A stretch of DNA of 43,776 bases from Muribaculaceae bacterium (lineage in GTDB: Bacteria; Bacteroidota; Bacteroidia; Bacteroidales; Muribaculaceae), in contig JAIDSL010000206.1 in NCBI GenBank assembly GCA_029061255.1, forward strand, positions 1 through 43,776, written 5' to 3'. Both the position numbers and the translations under genes were made by a program. Shown one piece after another: positions 27,301 to 33,492 of the stretch (position 1 is its first letter; every line of letters starts with the position of its first letter). The notes beneath the pieces are model-generated. The model saw nothing but the letters and a program-made list of their open reading frames with translations, was not told the DNA's origin and did not search any database.

Positions 27301-27813
27301 GTGCGACATTACTTCCATGAAATTGAAGCCGATCGCTGCAACTCCATTGTCAAGGAAAAGTTCTTTTGGAAGCGAGCCTGTAGGAAAACCGACACCTATT
27401 ACAATGGGAAAAGGTCCGTCTCCTTTGGGATAGACTATATGTGAGTTGAGGGTAAGAGTCTTGCCGTTTTCATGTACGGTCACTCTCAGTGTATCATTAT
27501 CCAATATGGCATCTACACTGTCCTTGCTGATTGTTGGTTTTTGACCTAATTCATAATGCCAAAGCATTTGAAGTATTTCAGAGCGATGACGCTCCCAGTC
27601 TTTGAAATCGGCGGAGCGGGTTCCGTCAGCAAAAGTAAATGGATCCGGGAGAGTGGCAATCTCCGGAAGCTCCTCAAGCTGCTTGAATTTCAGTAGAGGA
27701 TATGAATCCGCTGTGTTTTCATGGTCATAGACAGTCGGAATGTCGGCAACTGCGCCAACATTTCCTGTTATTATGGCTAAAAAAGCATATGCCCCACGTA
27801 ATAGTTTTTTCAT
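24301..27813 (-). CDS. CE15 glucuronoyl esterase fused to GH106-like alpha-L-rhamnosidase
   Basis: A 1170-residue exported two-enzyme protein with an N-terminal signal peptide (MKKLLRGAYAFLAIITGNVGAVA). Residues about 30-400 are a CE15 4-O-methyl-glucuronoyl methylesterase-like alpha/beta-hydrolase: nucleophile Ser227 in TGCSFAGK, Glu250 in QEPGGGG, and His354 or His356 in GGHPHCQLP. From about 405 to the end is a GH106-type alpha-L-rhamnosidase: IIWQWMDGLVTKEGI at the barrel start, THNCPGWSSSAYPTVKPEYSM, FEIDSYEAGGQTWSP, MIEPYGTG, and a C-terminal beta-sandwich ending LLPSGLLGPVSI. The two join without a linker. The start at 27813 gives a clean signal peptide; an in-frame ATG at 27843 overlaps the upstream toxin gene. 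Only 19 bases separate it from the toxin stop codon. Confidence 0.86.
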   Translation of the reverse strand: MKKLLRGAYAFLAIITGNVGAVADIPTVYDHENTADSYPLLKFKQLEELPEIATLPDPFTFADGTRSADFKDWERHRSEILQMLWHYELGQKPTISKDSVDAILDNDTLRVTVHENGKTLTLNSHIVYPKGDGPFPIVIGVGFPTGSLPKELFLDNGVAAIGFNFMEVMSHTQKRGEEPINRLYPENTEIGAYSAWPWGISRLIDGLEKVADKANIDMRHIAVTGCSFAGKMALYAGAMDERITLTIAQEPGGGGVNAWRVSETLGNVERVHNTNYAWFLESMKQFSDSNVNRLPIDHHQLAALVAPRALLILGNTDYEWLADESGYVSSRAAKEVWNAFGIGERMGYSIEGGHPHCQLPLSQYPEVTAFIRRFLLDDEDMDTNIGRAPMFENVDWHKWAPWASQQHKPQIIWQWMDGLVTKEGITRDLEAFKEAGLAGVQNFQIGGPQQMRIGNPDNAIGNENWKDLLKWTLDECERLGLTFGTHNCPGWSSSAYPTVKPEYSMLKLVFSETPYKKGERKILLPNPEVDPQWNYYEDVAVMAIPSDSVTTIDRIINLSEYFDSEKGELNIPKKLKLPENTSILRIGQTTNGKTNEAQAPETGRGLECDKLSREAVSEFWKGYPTMVIETAGRHVGKTFTHFEIDSYEAGGQTWSPALPKEFRNRKGYDIIPYLPYMTGRLKEIDDAEKTAHFRKDWQDVVKDCVAENYYGYMTQLANEAGVKMMIEPYGTGGQKPFGIIDFEKIVRASDGADIATEFWQDPPTWGWKDIVRHEKSMRTFGKPLLIAEAFTCWPLRAWSDSPADIKKVCDKAFCSGVNRMMLHAGAANPWPNVEPGMSFGIWGTQFVPGQTWWKAGGAKELFGYMTRCQALLQQGIPAPEQLPKMKQFLSYRRTAGDTDIIFLCNQSDSIASEIIPFDANGRSIEVYDPYSQMRYSIAHSNPMQIEIEPLGSRFLIISPVSDTLPEKQEWTVTDTIPVEGTWTISFPEIGDISTDLLFSWPESENHDVKYFSGTASYSIPVNISKKQIESGQRMMLSLGEVKDMASVKVNGIEMPILWKTPFECDITNAVKPGENQLEITVTNLWPNRMIGDELEPDDLEWSEPLVYDFAPGKPRAGCYLTSNPDWLRNGTERPSKGRKTVGCFKFFTADSPLLPSGLLGPVSIQILQER
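24401..24417. other. Hairpin inside the convergent overlap region
   Basis: CGCCCTT-TCG-AAGGGCG is a perfect 7-pair stem located 27 bases after the DUF4249 stop and inside the 3' coding end of the CE15-GH106 gene. There is no proper T run on either strand, so it is at best a weak terminator or pause site. Confidence 0.35.
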
Positions 27814-27832
27814 GGTTTCAAATATTAATGTC

Positions 27833-28135
27833 TTATCTATCAAGCTTTCTTAGCTTATCTTCCATATTCTTATCGTAGGCTTGTCCTCTTGAAACAAGAT
27901 AATGGAAAATAAGTATATCATCTACGATCTCAATATGGAATGTGAAAAAGGCACGACGTGTACCAATTCGTATTCTATATACACAATCATATGATTTCAG
28001 TTTCTTGCAGTTTGAGATTTCAGATAAGGTTGAGGCTTTCTCAACTTCATCAATTGCCTCCAAAACCAATTTAAGGTCTTTGCCATTAAGACGCGAGAGA
28101 CTTTTACCAAAATCTTTCGAAAGCTTATATTTCAT
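27833..28135 (-). CDS. RelE/YafQ-like toxin
   Basis: A 100-residue basic protein of the RelE/ParE toxin superfamily, whose members cut mRNA on the ribosome or poison gyrase. The family pattern is visible: an N-terminal helix pair (SKDFGKSLSRLNGKDLKLVLEAI), a central strand (LKSYDCVYRIRIGTRRAFFTFHI) and a final strand (DILIFHYLVSRGQAYDK). It overlaps the antitoxin gene by 11 bases, the usual order of antitoxin then toxin. Which subfamily it belongs to (RelE, YafQ or HigB) is not clear. Confidence 0.82.
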   Translation of the reverse strand: MKYKLSKDFGKSLSRLNGKDLKLVLEAIDEVEKASTLSEISNCKKLKSYDCVYRIRIGTRRAFFTFHIEIVDDILIFHYLVSRGQAYDKNMEDKLRKLDR

Positions 28136-28406
28136 CTTCAGCTATTCTTTTGCGAAGAGAGGAAATTAGATTCTCTTGATCTTCATCGCTCATTAGTTCA
28201 TTGCCTTCCGGACGCGTTTTGCAAAGGTATGCGAAAATAGTGTCATCGTCAGTATCCTCCATCGAGTCTATGACAATACTTTCTATCAGGCGTTTCACGC
28301 TCGTACCCATAGCGGCTGCTTTGATGGCGAGCCGATGGCATACGTCGTTTGGAAGATCTATAAGTTTCTTAGTTTTTTCTACTTTATTATAGGCTATTGT
28401 ATTCAT
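28125..28406 (-). CDS. Antitoxin partner of the RelE-like toxin
   Basis: A 93-residue acidic protein. The N-terminal half (KLIDLPNDVCHRLAIKAAAMGTSVKRLIESIV) looks like a ribbon-helix-helix DNA-binding domain. The C-terminal half is acidic and presumably wraps the toxin. The start at 28406 was chosen over an upstream ATG at 28430 because the -7 element sits at 28435-28428, leaving about 20 bases for a leader. Antitoxins of this kind repress their own promoter. Confidence 0.8.
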   Translation of the reverse strand: MNTIAYNKVEKTKKLIDLPNDVCHRLAIKAAAMGTSVKRLIESIVIDSMEDTDDDTIFAYLCKTRPEGNELMSDEDQENLISSLRKRIAEDEI

Positions 28407-28427
28407 ATCATTTCTGCATTTATATCG

Positions 28428-28459
28428 CAAATATAATATATATAATCTATATATGCAAA
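28428..28459 (-). promoter_or_regulatory. Promoter of the toxin-antitoxin operon
   Basis: On the minus strand TTTG (28459-28456), 20 bases, TATATTTG (28435-28428). The region between them is nearly all alternating A and T (ATATAGATTATATATATTA), a plausible site for the ribbon-helix-helix antitoxin. Confidence 0.75.
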
Positions 28460-28491
28460 TTTTCTTTGGATTTTATTTGTGTACTAACGAT

Positions 28492-28566
28492 AAAAATATT
28501 GATTTTGTAATGTTAACAATTCTGGATGAGTCTATAAGATTGTAAAGAATTGTTAGCAATATTTTT
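28492..28566. repeat. Imperfect bipartite inverted repeat
   Basis: AAAAATATTG (28492-28501) matches CAATATTTTT (28557-28566) in inverted orientation. GTTAACAATTC (28512-28522) matches GAATTGTTAGC (28547-28557) with one mismatch, leaving a 10-base insertion on the left arm. It may be a decayed element end or a protein-binding site. Confidence 0.45.
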
Positions 28567-28874
28567 ATGGGAAGCGTTTACTCGACGCTCTTTCTTGGCA
28601 GTTAGAAACCTGGAAAATTTCGATCATCGTCAAGAATGAGACAACAGTAGATGCCTTTGAATATGTTTATATACATGCTGATGGTATACGCGAGAGCGTA
28701 TGCTGTCATGTTGTTGGCATATTCAGCGTGAGGCTTCTGTTGTCCGTTCTACGATGATGGGCAATTCCAGGGCCTCTAACTGCAGGGACGGGCAATAAAG
28801 TACGGCCTTGCGCTTTTCTTATATTGTAGAATGTCGATGAGAGAGGCCCGGAGGCACCTTTAAGACTTACAAAA
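28567..28874 (+). ncRNA. Candidate structured RNA or leader upstream of the 28875 gene
   Basis: No credible protein is encoded here; one frame stays open for about 66 codons but has no ATG. The sequence is richer in G and C than the flanks. On the plus strand 28679-28708 folds into a 13-pair stem with three G-U wobbles, capped by a GAGA (GNRA) tetraloop. GGGCCTCT (28770-28777) pairs perfectly with AGAGGCCC (28842-28849) and encloses a second stem, GCAGGG (28782-28787) with CCTTGC (28806-28811). This suggests a folded RNA. No known riboswitch class was recognised. Confidence 0.35.
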
Positions 28875-29627
28875 ATGAGAATTCATGCGCTTATTCTCTG
28901 CCTTCTATGCTGCGTAGCCTCTGCTTTCGCAAAGGATGTCATCACCAAAACTGATGGAACAAAACTTGATGCAAAGGTTGAGGAAATCTCTGAGACTGTC
29001 ATAAAATATCGCAAGGCATCCAATCCGACAGGACCGGTATATACTATTCCAATTACATCTGTCGCAACAGTGCTTTATGAGAATGGGGATATTGATACAT
29101 TTAATGCTTATACAAATCCATCTCCAGTTTCATCAACCAAACAAATGTCTCCTTCCGATGATGATCTTTTGAGATTAGCCGATTCTCAGACATATGATAA
29201 TCTATCAGGGGGAATCTCGGATAATCAGTTATTCAAAATGGCTTATGGAAAGACAGTGTATGAAGATTTGCAAGACAAGGCCAAGAAATATAGAAAAATT
29301 GGGTGGTATGGAGGAAGTGCAATATTGATTTTAGGAATAGGAATAAGTATGGCAATATGGAGTGATTCCTCAACCTTTGGTGAATCTGGTGAAATTATAA
29401 TTTTAGGTACAACTTTAGTAGCAGCTTCAGCATGGACTTTAGGGTTCAATTTAAAAGCCTATTCATTGCTGAAGCAATCAAGAGAGATGCAAGCTTATTC
29501 TGCGCAAATAATTGAAACTGAGATTGTGCAATTTGGGGAAAACAAACTAACTGCCGGAATCAATGTCATGGGAAACCGGATGACCAATTCTCATAGTCTT
29601 GGAGTCTCGCTTGGACTTAGTTTTTAA
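28875..29627 (+). CDS. Exported protein of unknown function with one or two membrane helices
   Basis: A 250-residue protein with a signal peptide (ending ASAFA, residue 19). The first mature segment (DVITKTDGTKLDAKVEEISETVIKYRKA...YTIPITSVATVLYENGDIDTF) is a small beta domain common in secreted Bacteroidota proteins. Two hydrophobic segments follow (about 157-172 and 181-200), then a polar tail with the possible barrel-like ending NSHSLGVSLGLSF. Function unknown. It lies in an accessory region and is followed by a pair of palindromic repeats. Confidence 0.68.
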   Translation: MRIHALILCLLCCVASAFAKDVITKTDGTKLDAKVEEISETVIKYRKASNPTGPVYTIPITSVATVLYENGDIDTFNAYTNPSPVSSTKQMSPSDDDLLRLADSQTYDNLSGGISDNQLFKMAYGKTVYEDLQDKAKKYRKIGWYGGSAILILGIGISMAIWSDSSTFGESGEIIILGTTLVAASAWTLGFNLKAYSLLKQSREMQAYSAQIIETEIVQFGENKLTAGINVMGNRMTNSHSLGVSLGLSF

Positions 29628-29656
29628 ATCAGACATTCAGATAGACTTAGAATCCT

Positions 29657-29684
29657 CTTGTAGGGACGCATGGCTCATGCGTCC
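29657..29684 (+). repeat. Palindromic repeat, copy 1
   Basis: The unit is GTAGGGACGCATG-GCT-CATGCGTCC, with nine perfectly paired bases on each side of a 3-base centre. It lies 29 bases after the stop of the 28875 gene and faces copy 2 in inverted orientation. Confidence 0.85.
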
Positions 29685-29712
29685 TTCGAGCAGAATCTTT
29701 TAAAACGAATTA

Positions 29713-29740
29713 GGACGCACGAGCCGTGCGTCCCTACAAG
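29713..29740 (-). repeat. Palindromic repeat, copy 2 (inverted)
   Basis: GGACGCACG-AGC-CGTGCGTCC followed by CTACAAG. Together with copy 1 it forms an 84-base inverted pair (29657-29740). It differs from copy 1 by two changes that preserve the internal pairing. Confidence 0.85.
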
Positions 29741-29778
29741 TTTATTGGAAATTTAATTTATAATAAATCAGAAATTAT

Positions 29779-30150
29779 ATGAGATCAATTTCTTTGTTTA
29801 CTATAGTTGTAAGTGTTATCGTAGGACTTTCATCCTGCTCTCCCAAAATATCTACCCGTAAGCTGAATGCTTATACTACAGTGGCTCCGACCATAAAAAG
29901 CTATAATGAGCTGACCATGGATCTTGACATGGAGCCTATAACTTATGTCATAGACATTTCAACTGAAGCTGGAAAGATGAAGCTTAAGAATCTTTCGGTA
30001 GACGAAGCTTGTGATCTTGCACTCATTGAAGCCATAATGGCTAACAAGTGTGCCACTATCTTCAATCCTCAATACACTCACCTTGTTCACAAAGGAAAAG
30101 TGCTTCGCGTGACTTTGTACGGATATCCAGCTCGCTATAAAAAACAGTAA
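29779..30150 (+). CDS. Small unknown lipoprotein
   Basis: A 123-residue lipoprotein with a signal peptide and lipobox GLSSC (Cys20). The mature part has the pattern PITYVIDISTEAGKMKLKNLSVDEACDLALIEAIMANKCATIFNPQYTH. This recalls small Bacteroidales lipoproteins with a cysteine-containing alpha/beta fold, but I do not know a named family. It sits between the palindromic repeat pair and a hairpin at 30153-30198. Confidence 0.68.
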   Translation: MRSISLFTIVVSVIVGLSSCSPKISTRKLNAYTTVAPTIKSYNELTMDLDMEPITYVIDISTEAGKMKLKNLSVDEACDLALIEAIMANKCATIFNPQYTHLVHKGKVLRVTLYGYPARYKKQ

Positions 30151-30152
30151 AT

Positions 30153-30198
30153 ATATTATGCACTACCGTTTTTCAATAAATTCGGCAGTGCATATTAT
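30153..30198. terminator. Hairpin between convergent genes
   Basis: ATATTATGCACTACCG (30153-30168) pairs with CGGCAGTGCATATTAT (30183-30198), 14 of 16 positions, with an A/T-rich loop of 14 bases. It lies between the lipoprotein and DUF2442 genes. The following T run is poor, so termination is likely but not certain. Confidence 0.5.
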
Positions 30199-30218
30199 CT
30201 TCATGAATATATTTTCTT

Positions 30219-30458
30219 TCAAACGGCTTTACCATGCTGAAGTAGCCATTCAGGAGCAATGTCGGCTCCATTAGACCAAAATATGGTATTCAGCACACCA
30301 AACTCCTGAAACTTAGATTTGTCTTGAAGTTCTTGGAATGCGGGAAATTTCAAAAGAGGAGTAAGGTCTACTTCTCTGCTTTCACCATTATCAAAAGTGC
30401 AATGTAAAGTGTAATTCCCTATATAATCAGCGTTTAAAACATGCAACATAATAATCAA
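30219..30458 (-). CDS. DUF2442 protein
   Basis: A 79-residue protein matching DUF2442 (LHVLNADYIGNYTLHCTFDNGESREVDLTPLL... FWSNGADIAPEWLL). DUF2442 is a small beta-rich family often encoded with DUF4160. The pair behaves like a toxin-antitoxin module by genomic context, though this is not established biochemically to my knowledge. Its start overlaps the DUF4160 stop by four bases. Confidence 0.85.
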   Translation of the reverse strand: MIIMLHVLNADYIGNYTLHCTFDNGESREVDLTPLLKFPAFQELQDKSKFQEFGVLNTIFWSNGADIAPEWLLQHGKAV

Positions 30459-30706
30459 TATTTAATTTTTTCTATAGTTTCGCCTCGTTGTGCTTTATCC
30501 CAAAGAATCATTATCTCATCATAATGGTTATCAATAAATTCATTGATAAGTTTTATATCCTTTGACCTTGCTCTTCCCTCTACAATACGGTCATTAAGTG
30601 TGATTGAGAATTCATCACCTCCTTTTATGACATGAATATGAGGAGGATTATGGTCAAAAGCATATATATAAATAAGGAGTCCGTTAAGGATAAATATCGC
30701 ACCCAT
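30455..30706 (-). CDS. DUF4160 protein
   Basis: An 83-residue protein of the DUF4160 family. The diagnostic core is IYIYAFDHNPPHIHVIKGGDEFSI, with the conserved D-H-x-P-P-H-x-H motif that could bind a metal or nucleic acid. The C-terminal region ends in DNHYDEIMILWDKAQRGE. It is the first gene of a two-gene operon with DUF2442. Proposed toxin-like partner, with function unproven. Confidence 0.86.
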   Translation of the reverse strand: MGAIFILNGLLIYIYAFDHNPPHIHVIKGGDEFSITLNDRIVEGRARSKDIKLINEFIDNHYDEIMILWDKAQRGETIEKIKY

Positions 30707-30731
30707 ATATGTTTATTGTATTTGTTACCTA

Positions 30732-30763
30732 CAAAGTTAAATAAAACACTTGATATTTGCAAA
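30732..30763 (-). promoter_or_regulatory. Promoter for the DUF4160-DUF2442 pair
   Basis: Minus-strand TTTG (30763-30760), 20 bases, TAACTTTG (30739-30732), a perfect consensus match. Confidence 0.78.
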
Positions 30764-30832
30764 TTTAGTTATAAATTTTTATCTCTAAAATTCTTGGATA
30801 AGATATTATGAGTTCGGATATTTGATAAAAAA

Positions 30833-30857
30833 GGACGCACGAGCCGTGCGTCCCTAC
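30833..30857 (-). terminator. Palindromic repeat copy 3, acting as peptidase terminator
   Basis: On the minus strand the unit reads GTAGGGACGCACG-GCT-CGTGCGTCC and is immediately followed by six T residues. It begins 20 bases after the C10 peptidase stop codon. A perfect 9-pair stem plus T run is a complete intrinsic terminator. The unit is identical to copy 2. Confidence 0.85.
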
Positions 30858-30876
30858 GAGAATATTGGAGAAAGTG

Positions 30877-33162
30877 TCAGTTTCTGATCATTATTTTCTT
30901 GCCGTCGATGATAAGAATGCCGTGATCAGTGGGAGAGGAGTGGCGGATTCCATTCAAATCATAGATTTTTGAGTTTACTGCTTCTGTTTCTGCTTCTTCT
31001 ACTCCTACCGTTTCTCTATGGATATGGAATCTAACTGATCCAGTCATAGACTTGCCGCCATCATAGATAGCTCCGATATACCAACCGTCTTTCAAATGAC
31101 TGAAATCAGCAGTCATATCTACTTCTTTGCTTTCTTCTGCACCAAGATAGATGTCGGATGAAGCAGAGCCACAAATTTCATATCCTCCATCATCAGGGAA
31201 TACATCAAATCGCAGTGATCCAAAGTACACTCCTGATTCACAATCCACCTTGAATCTTATGTGAATCTTTGAGGGATCCGAGATGTCATCTTTATCAACT
31301 ACATCAAGATCAGTGACCTTTATTTCAGTCTTATCATCATTTACCTCTATATTCACTAAAATTGGATCACTCACATTCTTGCCTGCTTCATCACGGAATA
31401 CCATCGTATACTCACCGGGAGCAAACGAATGATCTTTGAGTTCAGAGAACTTGCCAACGTAATCTTTGATATCCTCTTTCTCTCCTGTAAGAATATCTAC
31501 AGGACGGAATGTGGACTTAGAAACCACATCCCCGGAACTGTCAAGTAAAATAGGGGTAATAGTACTGTAAAATTCTTCATCACCAATGTTTTCAACTGTA
31601 AAAGTCATAGGAAATTTATGGTCTCGGTAGATTTTGCCAGGAAGATCAATGTCTGTGACAAATATAGAAGCCGGTTTTTGATTTTCGATAGTGGCGACTC
31701 CATCTTTTACAACTGCCACAATCATTTGGGCTTGCCCAACCGGAATTCTTACTGGATGCCATTTGCCATCAACTTTCAACACAGGAGTAATCTCATAAGT
31801 GCCGTCCGCAAGTTTTGGGAAGCGAACTTGCAGATCGTTTCTTCCGTCGTCGGGGTGATAACCTTCTACGTTTGGTCCTTCAGCAAAATATGCTTCGTTT
31901 GTCGATTCTGATAAGAATTTCAACCCAAGACGACTCCCTTCAGGCATTGTGGCAAGACTGAAATTGAAGTATTGTCCACCGCACCTGAAATCATCTCCCT
32001 CCTTCACTTCTTTCATATCTGAAAAGAAGGAATCTGTATTATAGAATAGATAGACAGGTTTATCTCCCTCTTTTCCGGGGCGCACTCCAAGAGTAGCGAT
32101 TTGTGTAGTGTTAAATCCACCTGCACCTCCACCTACTCCAAGATGATCCGGATTTAGTGCAGTCAGAAGGAAATAGCCGTTGCTCAATCCTCCCCAGCCC
32201 CAGTTGAAGTGGAAGAAACCATCAGAGCTATATCCGTCACATACAAATTGATGACCACCGTCAGTACCGGCTCCACTGTATAGCACCGGCAGACCTTCTG
32301 CAAGATCTGCATAGATCATGTCTTCCCATTCTTCATAGCCATAATAAGCGCGGTTTGGCATCCAAAGGGATTTTGAATAGCCGAATATATCAATCAGAGA
32401 CTCTCCCATCATCACGGTTGCTGCCCCGCTTCCTCCCGGTTCATAATGCATATCCACACTCACTCCGCATCCGAGCATAAGCTCAGCCACGGCATGCCGA
32501 GCTTCGTTTGAGCTTTCTTTATCGTATGTGTTATCCATTCTGTCCCATTGAAAGGGTGTGGAATCATAATTGAAACTCAATTCTTCTTCTCCCGGCCGCC
32601 ATAAGTAAGAATGGGTACCCTTTCCATATTCAGGGAAATTATGATATTTCATGACCTGTGCCATAGCAGTGGCAACGCAACCGGTGACTGTCTCATGGCC
32701 GTCTACTTTCGGACATAGCAAATTATATGGATATTCCTGATTCCATTCCGTTTTCAAGAGTGGAGAGATCTCTTCGCGGGTTTTGTGGCTTATCTTTGAA
32801 GCGTTTTTGTCTTCAGGATGGTTTTTAAGATATGTAAGCTGTCGGTTATAGAAATCAAACCATTCCCTTAGGGAGGGATTACTGTCCAAATCGAATTCTT
32901 CTGCATCGGAATATCCTAATAGGGCGGGGGCAGAGTCTTCGCTCGGAAGCACTGCAAATCCTTGCCCGGAAGAAAAGACATAAAGCTTTCCAATAGTTGA
33001 GCGAAGTTTGAGGTTTTGTGCAGAAAGGTCGCTGGCTGCAGCAATTCGTTGAGGACGATTGGAATTGAATCGAGCGAGTGCTTGCTCTGGTGTCAAAGTA
33101 GTGGCGGCTGCAGGAAAAATTGTTCCTGCAGCGAGCAGAGAAAGAAGTAATGAGTTTTTCAT
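30877..33162 (-). CDS. C10-family (streptopain-like) cysteine peptidase
   Basis: A 761-residue secreted protease of family C10 (SpeB, interpain and Bacteroides fragilis Bfp relatives). Residues 1-20 are a signal peptide (FPAAA). A propeptide covers about 21-135, the usual inhibitory region. The catalytic Cys162 lies in TGCVATAMAQVMKYH, and His304 in TDGGHQFVCDGY, followed by FHFNWGWGG. The Cys-to-His spacing of about 142 residues fits the family. Beyond residue about 360 are beta-sandwich repeats. The tail (KIYDLNGIRHSSPTDHGILI) is the common Bacteroidota C-terminal extension. It ends at a palindromic-repeat terminator. Confidence 0.93.
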   Translation of the reverse strand: MKNSLLLSLLAAGTIFPAAATTLTPEQALARFNSNRPQRIAAASDLSAQNLKLRSTIGKLYVFSSGQGFAVLPSEDSAPALLGYSDAEEFDLDSNPSLREWFDFYNRQLTYLKNHPEDKNASKISHKTREEISPLLKTEWNQEYPYNLLCPKVDGHETVTGCVATAMAQVMKYHNFPEYGKGTHSYLWRPGEEELSFNYDSTPFQWDRMDNTYDKESSNEARHAVAELMLGCGVSVDMHYEPGGSGAATVMMGESLIDIFGYSKSLWMPNRAYYGYEEWEDMIYADLAEGLPVLYSGAGTDGGHQFVCDGYSSDGFFHFNWGWGGLSNGYFLLTALNPDHLGVGGGAGGFNTTQIATLGVRPGKEGDKPVYLFYNTDSFFSDMKEVKEGDDFRCGGQYFNFSLATMPEGSRLGLKFLSESTNEAYFAEGPNVEGYHPDDGRNDLQVRFPKLADGTYEITPVLKVDGKWHPVRIPVGQAQMIVAVVKDGVATIENQKPASIFVTDIDLPGKIYRDHKFPMTFTVENIGDEEFYSTITPILLDSSGDVVSKSTFRPVDILTGEKEDIKDYVGKFSELKDHSFAPGEYTMVFRDEAGKNVSDPILVNIEVNDDKTEIKVTDLDVVDKDDISDPSKIHIRFKVDCESGVYFGSLRFDVFPDDGGYEICGSASSDIYLGAEESKEVDMTADFSHLKDGWYIGAIYDGGKSMTGSVRFHIHRETVGVEEAETEAVNSKIYDLNGIRHSSPTDHGILIIDGKKIMIRN

Positions 33163-33492
33163 AGACTTTCAATTAAAGGTGTTACAGTGGATTGATATTT
33201 AATTATACAACACATAACTACCCGATTTGGATTTTCTAATAGAAAAAAAGGGGGGAACTGATGAAGATTTGGGGACCGGATTCGCAATTGGCAGTTGCGA
33301 TCCAGCCCCGTTCCATATTGTTTTTACTAAATTCTCATTAAAAGCATACGTTAAAAGCATACCCTTGAGAAAACCTGTTTATTTTCTTAGACGCAAACGT
33401 AACCAAAATAATTACATCGAAAAAGAAAAAATTTGAATAATTATGGGACTTTCTCATAAATTTTGTATCATAGGAGGAAAATACTTATCATA
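33163..33492. other. Intergenic region between peptidase and barrel gene
   Basis: No credible gene is seen in this 330-base stretch. It holds an A7-G6 double homopolymer (about 33242-33253), a small CGCAA...TTGCG hairpin (33283-33299), and a 13-base tandem repeat TTAAAAGCATACG (33338-33350) directly followed by TTAAAAGCATAC (33351-33362). A possible promoter for the next gene consists of TTTG near 33432 and TAAATTTTG near 33457. A short ORF in this region has no family features and was rejected. Confidence 0.4.

Noticed and set aside
27814..27843. An in-frame upstream start for CE15-GH106
   Set aside because: It would overlap the toxin gene and place extra polar residues before a clean signal peptide that begins at 27813.
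33227..33436. A 69-codon plus-strand ORF between the peptidase and the barrel gene
   Set aside because: It covers homopolymers, tandem repeats and the likely promoter of the next gene. It has no signal peptide, domain pattern or coding-like composition.
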